From Bromus sterilis (taxonomy: Eukaryota > Streptophyta > Magnoliopsida > Poales > Poaceae): 64,000 nt of DNA. Shown here one piece after another: positions 24,367 through 36,717 of this stretch; the stretch's first letter is position 1; every line of letters begins with the position of its first letter. Below the pieces are notes generated by a model that saw only the letters and a list, made by a program, of their open reading frames with translations, had not been told where the DNA came from and did no database searches. The translations under genes and the position numbers were made by a program. The stretch lies in contig OX465600.1 of the NCBI GenBank assembly GCA_950022295.1, forward strand, positions 204,257,782 through 204,321,781, written 5' to 3'.

Positions 24367-24688
24367 TCAATTGTTCTGACTTGGCTCGGGGAATGGGCGA
24401 CATTCTTCTTTCGTCATGAAAGGCCTTGTGTCACGCAAGGCATTTAGGAGGACTTCTATCTCCCCATTGGATGGTGCAATGTTTGAGTAGAAGATCGACC
24501 CCCTCATTTGTACTTCATGACGGATGATAGTCGCCATCTGCGCTTGAATGTGAAAGAAATCCTCCTTAAGATTTGCATCACGATTTTCGCCTTCCTTTGG
24601 GCCCACGCTCTGAGATGACTTGGCGGCGTAAGGTTGCGTTGTTCCTGTACAATCGCCCTCATGTGATTAAGGGCGTAGTACGCATCCC

Positions 24689-26293
24689 TGATACGTCCCA
24701 AACGTATCTATAATTTCTGCTTGCTTGAACTTTCATACACTTTTGAACATATTTGGACTAACCTATTAACTCAGTGCACCCAGTTGCCAGTTTCTGTTTT
24801 CTGCTGTTTTTGTATTTCAGGTTTTCCGACCATTAAAAGTGCTCCAAAAATTCCGGGAAAAATATATAAAAAATCAGCGCAACAGAAGCTTCCGGAATCA
24901 CCAAGAGAGGGAAGGGGGGCCACCACCAGACAGCCACGAGGGCATGTGGCGCGGACCCACCCTGGGTCGCGCCAGGGACCATCCTGATTGCCTCGTGGGT
25001 CCCCTCGATGCCCCCCTTCTCCTATATTTACCCCTCGGGGTGGAAACCCCTAATATCGATCTCTTTCTCGTGAACTCCCCTCTGTACCGCCGCCGCCTTA
25101 GTTTCAATATCGAGGCTGTCTGGAGAAGCTACCCCGGCACCCTGCCGGAAGGAGGAACCCCCTCCAGGAGACCATTCATAGCCATGGACGCCTCCCGGAT
25201 GTACCGTGAGTAGTCCCCCATGGACCATGGGTCCATGACCAGTAGCTATGTGATGAATCTCTCCCCCCTTTGTACTTCCACTTTCGAGTCCTCGTGAGCA
25301 GCCTCACATGATCGAGGCATCTATGTAATTTCTGTTGTTGCTATGCTGAGTTTGTTGGGATCTGATGGATTATGAGACTATGTTCAGATTGTCATGAGTA
25401 ATATATTTGGTTCTTCTCTTTTACATTTTGTTCTTGAGTAAATTCTTGCATGTTCTCCGTTGCGGTATTTGCTTTGGCCAAGTATTTTATTTGCAACTCC
25501 AAGAGAGAGCGTTATGCTCGATTGTGGGTTCAGCCCCTTGATGTCTAGCTTGACTGATAGAAACATGAGACTAGGGGATGTGCTGTTTCCACCAGGGATA
25601 AAACAACGGTGATTGTACCTGAGGGTGCAAGGATTGTTTACTTTACGCAAATTTCTTTTAATGCAGTTGTTTGTTGCTTTGAGTTTACACTTTGGGTGGG
25701 ATTCGCAACTTAATACCAGCGAGATGTTTTGGATAGATATCTCAAGGTGGATGATTCGTAGTAGATGCAGATGGATTTCGGTCTACTTACCTTGGCGTAC
25801 TGCCCATTGATTTTGAGCCCTTCCTTTCTTTGAAGCATAGTTAGCATTGCGGTGCCTTCATAATCCTGTGAATTTCCCAACTGTGATTTGTTTACCTCGC
25901 TAGCACTTTTATCGTCTTTTGGGAGAGAGAAATCACTAGTGAAAATCACGGGACCCCGGTCCATCTTCACATTATTTTTCACACCCTCAATTTACTTTCA
26001 CCTTTTACTTTCCTTTGCACCTTTTATCTCTTGCGTTGATCCTTTGCAAACGACAAGGCCGGAGGAATTGACAACTCCTCTATACTCGTTGGGAGCAAAG
26101 TTATTTGTTGCTGTGTGCAGGTCCACGACAACACCCTAGTCAGGAAGAAATTTCTGGCGACGTTGCCACCTACTTGTATCTCCTAAGTCCTACTGGTTCG
26201 ATAACCTTGGTATCTTCACCGAGGGAAACTTGCCGCTGCACTGCATCTCAAACCATCCAATTAGGGTAAATAACGAGGGGCGAGAAGCCATCA
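24689..26293 (+). repeat. Element D 5' LTR
   Basis: 1605 bp. Compared with the 3' LTR it lacks 36 bp near 24723, where the 3' LTR has the segment bounded by two copies of TTGCT. A CTATATTTA sequence near 25022 precedes a G+C-rich leader and may be the TATA box. Confidence 0.92.
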
Positions 26294-26303
26294 AGCAAAT
26301 TTC

Positions 26304-26321
26304 TGGCGCCGTTGCCGGGGA
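26304..26321 (+). other. Primer-binding site of element D
   Basis: TGGCGCCGTTGCCGGGGA begins 10 bases after the 5' LTR. This string is the usual priming site in this group of Triticeae gypsy elements. I do not name the tRNA from sequence alone. Confidence 0.8.
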
Positions 26322-26462
26322 CTCAAGTCTACAAGATAGGGGAGTTGCAGACTATCTTTTACCTTTGCTTTTTAGTCTTGTTAGTTTACCTTTCAGTTTT
26401 TACTTTTGTGTCCCTAATCAAAAATACCAAAAACACCTGTTACCTTGTCAGTAGTTACCACT

Positions 26463-27278
26463 ATGGCTGGTCCTTTTGCCTTTGGTGAGGCAGAAGTGCT
26501 TACCTTTACTCAAAGAGGTGGTGAAAGTTTGAAAGATGCTTGGTATAGAATTAATGATTCTCAAAAAAGAGCCACCAAGAAGCAATCCACTACTATCCTT
26601 CTTATAAATTTTTATGTTGGGATTACTTCTTGGAATAGGTTTCTTTTAGACACTTCTATCAATGGGAACTTCATAGAGGCCCCAGTTTGGGAAGCCCTTA
26701 ATGTTATTTAAAATCTTGTTGGAAGTCTCCCCATTGTTAGTATTAAGGAGGACATTACTTTAGCTCACATTATGAGAAAACTTGAAAAAATAGAGCTAGA
26801 GATGCCAAGTATCGATAGGGTGAATGAGTTGGATCGTAAGATTCAAGGTAATTTGAATAGGCTAGATAATTCCATGCAGAAAATTGTCAAAACTTTGGAG
26901 ACTATCAAATCCCTTGATGAAAAGTCTTCTAGGATAGAAAAGATTGAGGAAGTTATTGAAACTTTAGGAACTACCTTTTCCTCAATCAAAACCAAAAAGG
27001 ATGAAACTCCAGCAAATAAGGAACCTAAGTCCGTTTACATACCCAAGGTTCCCCGAGCTAAAGCTAGCACACCTAGTGCCAAGAGAGTTGAAACGGTGAA
27101 AACTTTGGAGGAGACACCTATCTTTAACTTTAATGAAACTCCAATTGATTTCCTTCCTTTTGATTTTATTCCAAGAAGCATTTTCATTCGTCCTTTATTT
27201 GAGAAACCCATTAAGACTAGTTGTACTATTGAAGAGATTTTTGATGATCATGATGATGTTTCAATAGATGCAACTTGA
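26463..27278 (+). pseudogene. Gag-like frame of element D with one nonsense codon
   Basis: From ATG 26463 the frame encodes MAGPFAFGEAEVLTF, then GESLKDAWYRINDSQKRATK and a Trp/Phe-rich stretch typical of the Retrotrans_gag core of Athila-type elements. TAA at 26709-26711 interrupts after EALNVI; the same frame then runs on for 189 codons with a predicted coiled-coil region (MRKLEKIELE to IEKIEEVIETL) and a Lys/Pro-rich part, ending at 27278. The stop is one base from GAA, so a single mutation probably broke it. Gag would package element RNA. No zinc knuckle or protease follows. Confidence 0.75.
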
Positions 27279-30150
27279 TCCTCTGCTTTAAGCCTAGCTA
27301 ATGGCTCTAAAGAAGCGCTTTCGGGAGGCAGCCCGCAACGAATTTAGGTTTTTCTTTTTGATTTTGTTCTCTTCTTAGTGGTCTTGATGATTGTTACTAC
27401 TGTAGAAACAACATTGTATCTTTACTTTTCAAGCTTTGTGCCAAGTTTAGCCTCAGATTGCAAGAAAGGTCAAAAGTTGGTGCTTGCTGTCTAGAAACAC
27501 ATTCTGTCTGCTTGACGGAAAAATTCTCAATAAATCACCAGATCATATTTTTTATCTGAATTGTTTTGACAGCATGCTCCATACAATTACCTTTCAGGCG
27601 TATGTTCAAAGTTTTTTGATTTGAGTTGCAGAAGTACCTCGAAAAAATTCTCCTTTCTCTGCTGTTCTGTTTTTCTCAGCTTCTGCCCCGGTTTTTCTTT
27701 TCGCAGTTTTGCAATCCTTAAGATTGGTTTTTCTTTGCAAACTTTTTTGGGAAGGCAAGAGAAACAGTAGCTCTTCCTGGAAATCTTTATTTGAAGTAGA
27801 GGAAAATTATTTTATTACGGTACTAACCTCTCTAATCAGCCTACAATGAGTTATGTATGAAGGGAGTTTTCAAGTGCGCGATGGAGGATGATGAAAGAAG
27901 ATTCAGGAGTGTCAAACGCTCGAGCTTGGGGATGCCCATGTGCACCCCCAACAAATATTAAAGAAGACTCAAGCGTCTAAGCTTGGGGATGCCCCCGATG
28001 CATCCCATTCTTCATCAACAATTATCAGTTTGTCCCTCGTTTCACTATATTTTTATCACTTCATGCGTTATGTGCTTTGCTTGGAGCGTCTCGCTCTTTA
28101 ATTTTCTAGGTTTGTTTTGCTTTCTTTTCTGTAGTAACAAGTTAGACCCCAACTTACTGTTTTGTGTGGGAGAGATTCACGCTCCGCTTGAACTAGAACT
28201 CCTCATAGGATTTGCATGCTTATTCTTTTAGCTGTGAGCTGTTCTTTTTCTTTTCTTAGATGTTGTTCTGTTTAGTTGTAGTGCTTTAGTTTTTCTAGAT
28301 CTTTTCTTTTGTCTTAGGTTGAACTTTCTATAGGTTGCATGTTTTATCTTCTTAGAGAGTTTGCCTGTTGCGCTGCGTTATGTGTCTTGACTGAAAATAG
28401 GTAGTTAAAGTTGCTATTCTCTTTGTAGTAGTAACTTGCAATAGTTTTGAGGTATTGACTAGAGTAATGTTTGAACTTATGGTGTCAAGATCTCTTGCCT
28501 ATTAGTGATAGATGTCGTATTTTGGGCAATCCGTGTGTTTTTAGAACACCAAAAAACCCCTGTTGAGAACTCTAGCTACTAGATGGATCACTAACCTCTG
28601 GAGGGTTCGAATATTAGAGTACACTCACGTACCATGAGTCGAGGATGCGCAAGGATAACGAAACCCCCATACACTCCTCCTCGGGGTACCTGTCTCCTTG
28701 TGAACCTCCTAATTAGATTGAGAATTACCGATAATAAGTGCATGAGTTCTTCGGACTAATGTGAGTATTCGACAGTTGACACTTCCACCCACCTATACTT
28801 TTTCTAGCCTCTTCGGTACCGTGCATTTCCCTTTCTCACCTCGAGAGTTGGCGCATACTTCGCCGGTGCATGATACGCTCTGTCATCATAAGCCTCCTTA
28901 TATCTTTCCTCAAAACAGCCACCATACCTACCTACAAGGCATTTCCATAGCCTTTCCAAGATACATTGCCATGCAACATCCACCTTCTCATGACTTGATC
29001 TTCATGTCATACATGCTACTTGCTTGATCGATGAGCCGCATGCTAGTTGGGCCTTGCCCTAATCATTGCTACATGACGCGCTAGTATCATTGCATATCCT
29101 GCTACCCTGGCAGAGGCATACATTTTCATCATGATAGTTACATTTTATTTATGTGAGTACCTTTGTAAAGTGTGAAAGATCTCCTATATTCTTGTAAAAT
29201 ATAGAGTATTGCCCCTAAAGTGAGGAAAAGATCCCAAAGAATACAAAATCAAAAGATCCCAAAGAGGACAAATGAGAGTTAAATAGAAAGAGCCATTGAG
29301 GCCACCAAAAAATAAAAAAAGAGAGAGAAAAAGAGAAAAATAAAAAGAGAGAAGGGGTCATACTACTATTCCTTTTGAGAGATCCACACTAGTACTTCAT
29401 CTTATATCCCTTGTACTCCATAGAGATCATCATCATGCATATATCTATGTGGGGACCCTTCACACTATAGAACTTGGCTTGTATATTCCAATGATGAGCC
29501 TCCTCAAACGAGCTCTAGGTCTTCTTGAGAAAGCAAGTTAGATGCACCCCACTAGTTCCCTTGGAGAACTTTTAGCTCACATGTGCATCCGTTGTATGGC
29601 AATCCCTACTCCTCACATCATATCTATCATATGGCCTTCTCTCGCCTATGATTGTTCTCATTGATGTGAGACTTTCACACCTTTTTGTCTTCCTCCTCCA
29701 CCTTCTTTCTGTTTCGCCTTTTAGGTGTCAACTTTCTTGCTCACGCTCATCCATTGCATGAGTGCTCAAAATTTCGAAAATGAGTGGATCAGTTTGACTT
29801 GTACCTAGCTAGTGGTCTGCGGACTAGTCCAGATCAGAATCCAAAGGAGACCAAGTGTGAAACTTTAGTAGATAGTTGTTCTCAACAACCTTTTTTCTCT
29901 TTCTTCCCAGTCCCTTGCTTGCACGCAAACACCATTTGGAGACATTCGAGTCACGGACAGCAAGAGCTCTTGCACCTTTTGTTCTTTTGTTGCTTGTGTC
30001 AATGCTAATATAGACTCTTGCTTATTAAGACTTGAATTGAATTGCATGCTTTGATTGCTTTACTTAAAGGTCCTTATTTGGTTGTGTGGCATGTCACCAC
30101 AGAAATTATGCTTGTTATCATTTACCTACTCGAGGACGAGCAGGAATTAA
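27279..30150 (+). other. Non-coding internal region of element D
   Basis: No pol domain is visible in any frame. The repeated phrase AAGCTTGGGGATGCCC occurs at about 27925 and 27979, and AAGCTTGGGGATG again just before the 3' LTR, where it forms the polypurine tract. A purine-only low-complexity stretch of GAGA and AAAT runs from about 29310 to 29357. Long untranslated DNA of this kind is typical of non-autonomous gypsy elements. Confidence 0.7.
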
Positions 30151-30162
30151 GCTTGGGGATGT
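30151..30162 (+). other. Polypurine tract of element D
   Basis: GCTTGGGGATGT directly precedes the 3' LTR start TGATACG, the usual arrangement in this family. Confidence 0.65.
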
Positions 30163-31800
30163 TGATACGTCCCAAACGTATCTATAATTTCGGCTTGCTC
30201 CATGCATGTTTTGTGTGACTTTGCCATGTTTTGCTTGAACTTTCATACACTTTTGAACCTATTTGGACTAACCTATTAAATCAGTGCACCCAGTTGCAAG
30301 TTTCTGTTTTCTGCTGTTTTTGTACTTCAGGTTTTCCGGCCATTAAAAGTGCTCCAAAAAATCCCGGAAAAATATATAAAAAATCAGCGCAACAGAAGCT
30401 TCCGGAATCACCAAGAGAGGGAAGGGGGGCCACCACCAGGCAGCCAGGAGGGCAGGTGGCGCGGACCCACCCTGGGCCGCGCCAGGGACCCTCCTGACTG
30501 CCTCGTGGGTCCCCTCGATGCCCCCCTTCGCCTATATTTACCTCTTGGGGTGGAAACCCCTAATATCGATGTCTTTCTCGCGAACTCCCCTCTGTACCAT
30601 TGCTGCCGCCGTTTCAAGATCGGGGCTGCCTCGAGAAGCTGCCCCGGCACCCTGCCGGAAGGAGGAACCCCTTCCAGGAGACCATCGATAGCCATGGACG
30701 CCTCCCGGATGTACCGTGAGTATTCCCCCTTGGACCATGGGTCCGTGACAAGTAGCAATGTGATGAATCTCTCCCCCCTTTGCGCTTCCACTTTCGAGTC
30801 CTTGTGAGCAGCCTCACATGATCGAGGCCTCTATATAATTTCTGTTGTTGCTATGCTGAGTTTGTTGGGATCTGATGGATTATGAGACTATGTTCAGATT
30901 GTGATGAGTAATATATTTGGTTCTTCTCTTTTATATTTTGTTCTTGAGTAAATTCTTGCATGTTCGTTGCAGTATTTGCTTTGGCCACCTATTTTTTTTG
31001 CAACTCCAAGAGAGAGCGTTATGCTCGATTGTGGGTTCAGCCCCTTGATGTCTAGCTTGACTGACAGAAACATGAGACTAGGGGATGTGCTATTTCCACC
31101 AGGGATAAAACAACGGTGATTGTACCTGAGGGTGCAAGGATTGTTTACTTTACGCAAATTTCTTTTAATGCAGTTGTCTGTTGCTTTGAGTTTACACTTT
31201 GGGTGGGATTCGCAACTTAATACCAGCGAGATGTTCTGGATAGATATCTCAAGGTGGATGATTCGTAGTAGATGCAGATGGATTTCGGTCTACTTACCTT
31301 GGCATACTGCCCATTGCTTTTGAGCCCTTCCTTTCTTTGCAGCATAGTTAGCATTGCGGTGCCTTCATAATCCTGTCAATTTCCCAACTGTGATTTGTTT
31401 ACCTCGCTAGCACTTTTATCTTCTTTTGGGAGAGAGACATCACTATTGAAAATCACGGGACCCCGGTCCATCTTCACATTATTGTTCACACCCTCAATTT
31501 ACTTTCAGCTTTTACTTTCCTTTGCACCTTTTATCTCTTGCATTGATCCTTTGTAAACCAAGGCCGGAGGAATTGACAACTCCTCTGTACTCGTTGGGAG
31601 AAAAGTTTTTTGTTGCTGTGTGCAGGTCCACGACAACACCCTATTCAGGAAGCAATTTCTGGCGATGTTGCCACCTACTTGTATCTCCCGAGTCCTACTA
31701 GTTATCGATAACCTTGGTAACTTCACCGAGGGAAACTTGCTGCTGCACTGCATCTCAAACCTTCCACTTGGGGTAACCAACGAGGGGCGAGAAGCCATCA
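30163..31800 (+). repeat. Element D 3' LTR
   Basis: 1638 bp with ends TGATACG and CCATCA, followed at once by the ATCCC target duplication. It retains the 36 bp missing from the 5' LTR. Confidence 0.93.
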
Positions 31801-34800
31801 ATCCCTCACACTGCCAGCCGGCTGCTTGACGCACGGGAACTACGTTACGTGGCTGAACACGTTCACGTCAGGATGATTCTTCCTGAACTTGTGCTTCACC
31901 ATCTTGCCTCCGGCTTTATGTAGCCAGCGAGAGCATCATCCAAAACTATCATGATATACTTGTAATCTTTCTTTTTCACACTCCCCGAGTCTAAATACAC
32001 GGCATGCGAGTGTTGTGGTGAAAAACAGATGAGCACGCATACTTGATCCTCACTGCATAATTAAAACAATCCAAAAGGAATCTTGGAACAGGACAATGGA
32101 AAGCTAAGAAAGCATATATGCTACGGCAGCGAGCTAATGACTTACTTGGGAGAGTAGGTCATAAGAAATGAATCCTTGTCGGCGTTCTGTAGCATGAAGT
32201 CTGTGATGTACCCCTCCGCGAGAGCCGCGTCCCCATCGTCCATCAAGATGCTTTCATGCATGTAGAAGGGGTCCAATATCGCGACGCTCGGGGTCTTATC
32301 TCCCCTGATACTCATAGAAAGGCTGAGCGAGAACAGACGGATAAGGCTATGGTCCATCCGCTTGAGATGGTACAAATTGAAGATCTCCGAAAACCGCAGG
32401 ATTATCATATCCGCGGGGATAGTGTTGATGAAGCCCATATTGAGTGGCACCTTGGCCATGAAAACTGGGTACGAGGGATTCTCTTCTCGAAGAAGAATCT
32501 TCTCTAATGCCATAATACTATGATGCACACTCTGCATATCCGAAGTTGCAAGGTCGAGCATGTCCTTAGGTAGCATCGCCCTACCAGCCACATGGATTCC
32601 AAACGAGAGATCCTTGGGTCTTGGTGGCCCGTCCTGAGCCCGGATCGGCATCGAAGGTTGGCTACTCGAAGTGATGCTCTTCTTTCTTTTCCGTCCCTTC
32701 TTCTTTTCGGATTTTGAGCAGTCACCGGCCTTTATCTGATAAGTGGCCGCCTTATGGAGTGTGGACGGGCTGAGAATAGATCTCCTTGTGGCATCTGCTT
32801 GAGGCTCGGTGAAGGCGCAAGCTTATGGAGACATCTCCTGAGAAGCAGCGAAGAGACGCGTGGAGCAAGCAGGCTTCGCCGCAGGATCAGCTGGACCGCG
32901 AGCTTCCTCGTCATGCTGATAGGCTCCTTCAGCAGGAGGAATGAATAAGTCATAATTATCATACAAAGTATTGATGAACTGGTCGGCATTGATATCATCA
33001 TCAAGATTATCGTCTTCTTGTTGTGCGCCGATGGGATCATGTGGCGCCAACACGATGACTAGCGGTGTTGTCCTTGGTGTGGTGCCCCTTTCCCCCGTCA
33101 TTAAACGCATTTGGCTCTTCGGCCATAGGAATATTTGGCCGAAACAGTCACTGAGGACTTCCGGCTCGTCCTCATCGTATCCGGGGGGTTGAATGGGAAG
33201 TTCAACTCTCTCGTAGCCCAAAATCACGAGAGAGATTTTAACCCTATGCATCTCCGGTGCCATCGGCATATTGTGCATGATTCGATTTTGTGGTTGAATG
33301 ATTTTACCTTTGGCAACATCCTTCAACTCGCCGTCCACGACTTGTAATAGAATGCATGGAGTGTCCTCCTGTGAAAGGGATATATGCATGTAGGGAATCA
33401 GAGAGATTCCACTAAAAAGGCAAGGAGATGAAGTCCTCGTTTGAGTTGCAGACGCTTATAGTTACCTTGAGGGCGTCAAGGTCGGCTAGTGAAGAGACCC
33501 CGCCAATGACGGCGGGCATGCAAGAGACGGAGGGTGCGCTGCCTCCTGTGGCGTCGGTCTCCCTATTTGCGCTGCCGCCAGGTGCATTATTGTTATGCCC
33601 CGGTTGCTCGATCGTGGCTGGAGGAGTTACCATCACGTCCGCCGCCGCCGCCGCAGTGTTGGCGGCCGGAGTCACCAATACGCCGGGAATCGGTGGGGGA
33701 GCCACCACTACGGTGGGAGTCGGGACTGCAGGCGCCGCGGTGCCCGAGTTGCGGCCAACCATGCTGGGGACTGTTATGGGCCCTTGTCCACCACGCGCTT
33801 GCCAATTCGCGAGTGACTGCATCATATCAGGAAGGAGAGCGTTCATCTTCTTCGCCACTTCGTCCTGGAGAAGCTGCGGAAGCATGTTCACCTTCTCCTC
33901 CAGTCCACGGACATAAGCGGCGGCTTATTCGGTCCTTCTAGCCTTGCGCCCCCTCGAACCGGACTGCTCCGCCGGTTTTCCATAATATTCGGACCAATTT
34001 AGGTCCGCACCAGCCGACCACACGGCCGGATGACGATGGCTTCACCGTCACGTCGTCAACCTTCTTGACCTTGTTCAACGCCCTATTAAAGGCGTTGTCC
34101 CACGGGCCGGCCGGCTTAACCGACGACTCCTGCGATGAGGCGATTTTCATTTCCGCTTGCTGCAAAAAGAATGTGAAACGTTAAGAAATTGAGAACTTCA
34201 CTCGAGAATTCAATCGACATGGTCGCGTGGTAAACTACTTACCACGGCAGTTGTAAACTCCTGAATCTGAGGATCGATAATTATTTTCGAGGTTGCTTTG
34301 TCTTTATAGCTCCGCGCCCTCACAAAGAATTCGGTCTGCGGATCATCTTTGTATTGCTGGAAGGGGTTAGGTATGCCCGCAGCAGCGTACTCGGCATCCT
34401 CCTTGTCGCATTTAGGCTTGGAACTTTTGTAACCACCGGATCCGAGACATGACGGCCGTACCCTTCCGAAAAATGTTAGGGCTGTTTAGGAATCCCGACT
34501 GCGGTCACAATAGTAAACTCTTGCCTGATGGCGCCGACCTTGGTCGGTTTCCGATTCCTCTTCTTCGACTGGGTACCATCTGTGTTGGATCCACTGGTCC
34601 CATCATCCTCGCCGATGTTCCTCTAGCCGTCTGTCGTACCGGCCTCCTCCTCCAAGTCATCATCCGATGAGTCGGACTCCGACTCTATCTCCTCCTCATA
34701 CTCCTCGTCGGCTGGAGGTACTTCCTCTTCTCTCTGCTCCTCGACCTCCTCCTGGGAGTATTCCCAAAATTTCTTCCTTTTTTTCCCGGCTGATAAGAAG

Positions 34801-34825
34801 GACCGGCGTCGGCTCCGGTCGACAT

Positions 34826-35749
34826 GTTTGCACTAGTACAATATTAACAAATGCAACTAGTTAATTAATTAGCACAATAAATAAATCCAAATACTCTCAC
34901 GTTAAGAAAAATAGCAAAGGTACATCATGCACGAATTCATGGAAAAATTTGGCATGACCTTTGCTATTTTTCTTAACATGAGAGTGCCCCATTCTCAACC
35001 GAAACGGAAGTTAATCAACATTTCGGGAGAAAGGGGATAATGAGAGTCCGTGCCCATAAAAAATTCCTACATGTAGGCACAACCAGCACATATATAGTGT
35101 AGAACAATGCACTAAAATAGATATTCAAACATCATATATATAGGTAAATTTCATATGGTAAACAATGCATTGCAAATTTGCACTTGCTTGGGTTTTTTCA
35201 TATTCACAACTCATATTCACAAAAACACACATATTTTTTGGTTTTGTTGGCACAACAGCTACACTATGGGAATCTCACTGTTGTGGTATATTTGAATGTA
35301 TAGGATCCATTTTAAAACTTTCTATATTGTTCTTGCCAGTAGTTTAATAAGATTGACATGTATATGATCCATTTTAAAACTTTCTATATTGTGCTTGCCA
35401 ATATATCTCTTTCTCTTTCATCTTCAACTTATAGTTTAAATTTAATCACCTACAGTTTATCAATATCTTATAACTACCATTTCAACTTCATTTTCGAAAT
35501 GTTTGCGAGCTCATCTTCTGTGTTCTGCTCATCCTCTCGCTCTACCTCACACTTTGTATAAAATATGTATCAAATTGACAACTAGCAATAGCAATTTGCA
35601 GTAACAGCCAGCAGTAGCACAACAAGCAACTAGCAACAAGCAACTGCAATTTTCTGAATTTTCTCCAGTTCCACTAGCCAAATGCCAAACCCTAGGCATC
35701 AAATTGTTGTGCCAAAGAAAGGATGTAGAACAGGGGAGGGGGATCACCT
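34826..35749 (-). other. CACTA1 accessory-gene intron or leader, with hairpin and short direct repeat
   Basis: Non-coding AT-rich DNA between the likely ATG exon and the G+C-rich first exon. It holds a 29-bp inverted repeat, 34893-34921 with 34957-34985 (ACTCTCACGTTAAGAAAAAT in the left arm), able to form a hairpin with a 35-base loop. A direct repeat of about 38 bp, GATCCATTTTAAAACTTTCT, starts near 35307 and 35367. Confidence 0.6.
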
Positions 35750-36104
35750 GAGTGCTGCGGGAGGCTAGGGTTCTGGGCGGGGGCTCCGGTGGCGTTGAGG
35801 GGGCGGCTCTGGTGGTGGCTCCGGCGTCGAGGGTATGGCTCCGATGGCGGCTCCGGCGTCGAGGCGGCGACTCCGGTGTCTCCTAGGTCACGGGGTCGGG
35901 TCTGGTGGAGGGGGCGACCATGGATGGGAGCGCAGGGCGGCTCCGGTGGCAGCTCCGGTGGCGGCGAGGGCGATGGACGGAGAGGGGCGCTCGAACGACG
36001 GGGGGCAGCTCCGGTGGCGGTCGACGGCGAGGAGAGTGCGCTGGGAGAGATGGTGGGGAATGGGTGTGGTCACGGTCAAGGGGAGGGGGTGATGGAGCGG
36101 TTAA
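35750..36104 (-). other. CACTA1 accessory gene, G+C-rich first exon or leader
   Basis: Strongly G+C-rich with GGCTCCGGTGGCG-type imperfect repeats (plus-strand reading), directly downstream of the internal repeat array on the minus strand. CACTA2 has a comparable G+C-rich block in the same place (54955-55240). I infer a 5' exon or untranslated leader; none of the overlapping frames has a convincing protein. Confidence 0.5.
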
Positions 36105-36280
36105 GGCTTAGGGGTGGCGCATTTCAGCAAAATGCGCCACGCATAAGGTTTCTTATGCGTGGCGCATTTCGGCGAAATGCGCCACGCATAAGAAACCTTT
36201 TGGTGGCGCATATCCGCTAGATGCGCCACGCATAAGAGAACTTAGTGGCGCATTTGGGAACTATGGGGCACCCCTAAGCG
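36105..36280. repeat. CACTA1 internal subterminal-type repeat array
   Basis: The same GTGGCGCA/TGCGCCAC hairpin units as at the two ends, here between the accessory gene start and the transposase 3' end. The tightest hairpin (about 36129-36170) has near-perfect arms containing AAATGCGCCACGCATAAG with a 4-base loop. No CACTA terminus is adjacent, so it is not the end of a nested element. Confidence 0.8.
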
Positions 36281-36717
36281 TTTTTTAATTTTTTGTTCAA
36301 TTATTTTTTAATTAAACATGCCTTGTCACATTATGAATGAATATTTCCATTTCTTCTTTTTGGAGTATATGTACGTGGTTATAATATGCCTTGTCACATG
36401 CCTTGTCACATTATGGCATATTTATTTTTTAATTAAACATGTCTTGTCACATGCCTTGTCACATTATGAATGAACTTAGTGCCGCAACAATTATGATGAA
36501 AACACAGACCCCTGATGGTTATAATATGTAGGTGGAGTCATGAAGTGGATGCAAACAAGGGAAATCTTTAACAAAATACTAGGTGTAATGTGAGAGGGGA
36601 GCAAGCACAAGCAGCAACACCAACAAACAACAACAAAGTTCATATTAAATCCATGCATACACAAAGTGATCATGAATTACAAAACATTTTTTCTTAAATT
36701 TGGAGCTAGCTATCTAG
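36281..36717. other. Spacer downstream of CACTA1 transposase
   Basis: AT-rich, with CCTTGTCACATTATG repeated three to four times between 36320 and 36475. No gene. Confidence 0.5.

Larger units (their letters stand above)
24689..31800 (+). mobile_element. Element D: non-autonomous gypsy element, complete ends
   Basis: Two LTRs (24689-26293 and 30163-31800) start TGATACGTCCC and end GCCATCA. The target duplication ATCCC is perfect (24684-24688 and 31801-31805). The internal domain (26294-30162) has a priming site, a gag-like frame and then about 2.9 kb without pol, so it depended on another element's enzymes. The gag style is that of the Athila-type gypsy elements common in Triticeae. The LTRs differ by a few percent plus a 36-bp deletion, so this is among the younger insertions. 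It landed in the Ulp1-like exon of CACTA1. Confidence 0.93.
24367..34825 (-). pseudogene. CACTA1 accessory gene (DUF8039-like plus Ulp1-like), interrupted
   Basis: The likely start is ATG at 34825 (MSTGADAG), parallel to CACTA2. An acidic N-terminal part (34825-34600) is followed by a basic segment (34165-33938) and an Ala/Pro-rich linker (33891-33412). A DUF8039-like region, PCILLQVVDGELKDVAKG through LWPKSQMRL, lies at 33370-33040. The pre-protease part (32651-32142) and Ulp1-like exon (about 32085-31806) continue at 24688 after element D; the coding frame runs through the insertion when one ATCCC copy is ignored. Where Ulp1 proteases have the catalytic Cys after QPxG, this gene has Asp. 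Lesions include an A-run frameshift near 34780 and a stop at 34623-34625. Exon limits are approximate. Confidence 0.75.

Noticed and set aside
29310..29357. Purine-rich tract as the element D polypurine tract
   Set aside because: It is about 800 bp from the 3' LTR; the tract directly before 30163 fits the role. The longer one is low-complexity DNA.
32142..34165. Independent host genes suggested by several 100-190 residue minus-strand frames
   Set aside because: They match in order and motif the blocks of the CACTA2 accessory gene and lie within CACTA1 ends with a perfect target duplication.
36105..36280. End of a second CACTA nested in CACTA1
   Set aside because: No CACTACTAG terminus or target duplication occurs near the array, and both genes have the same order in CACTA2.
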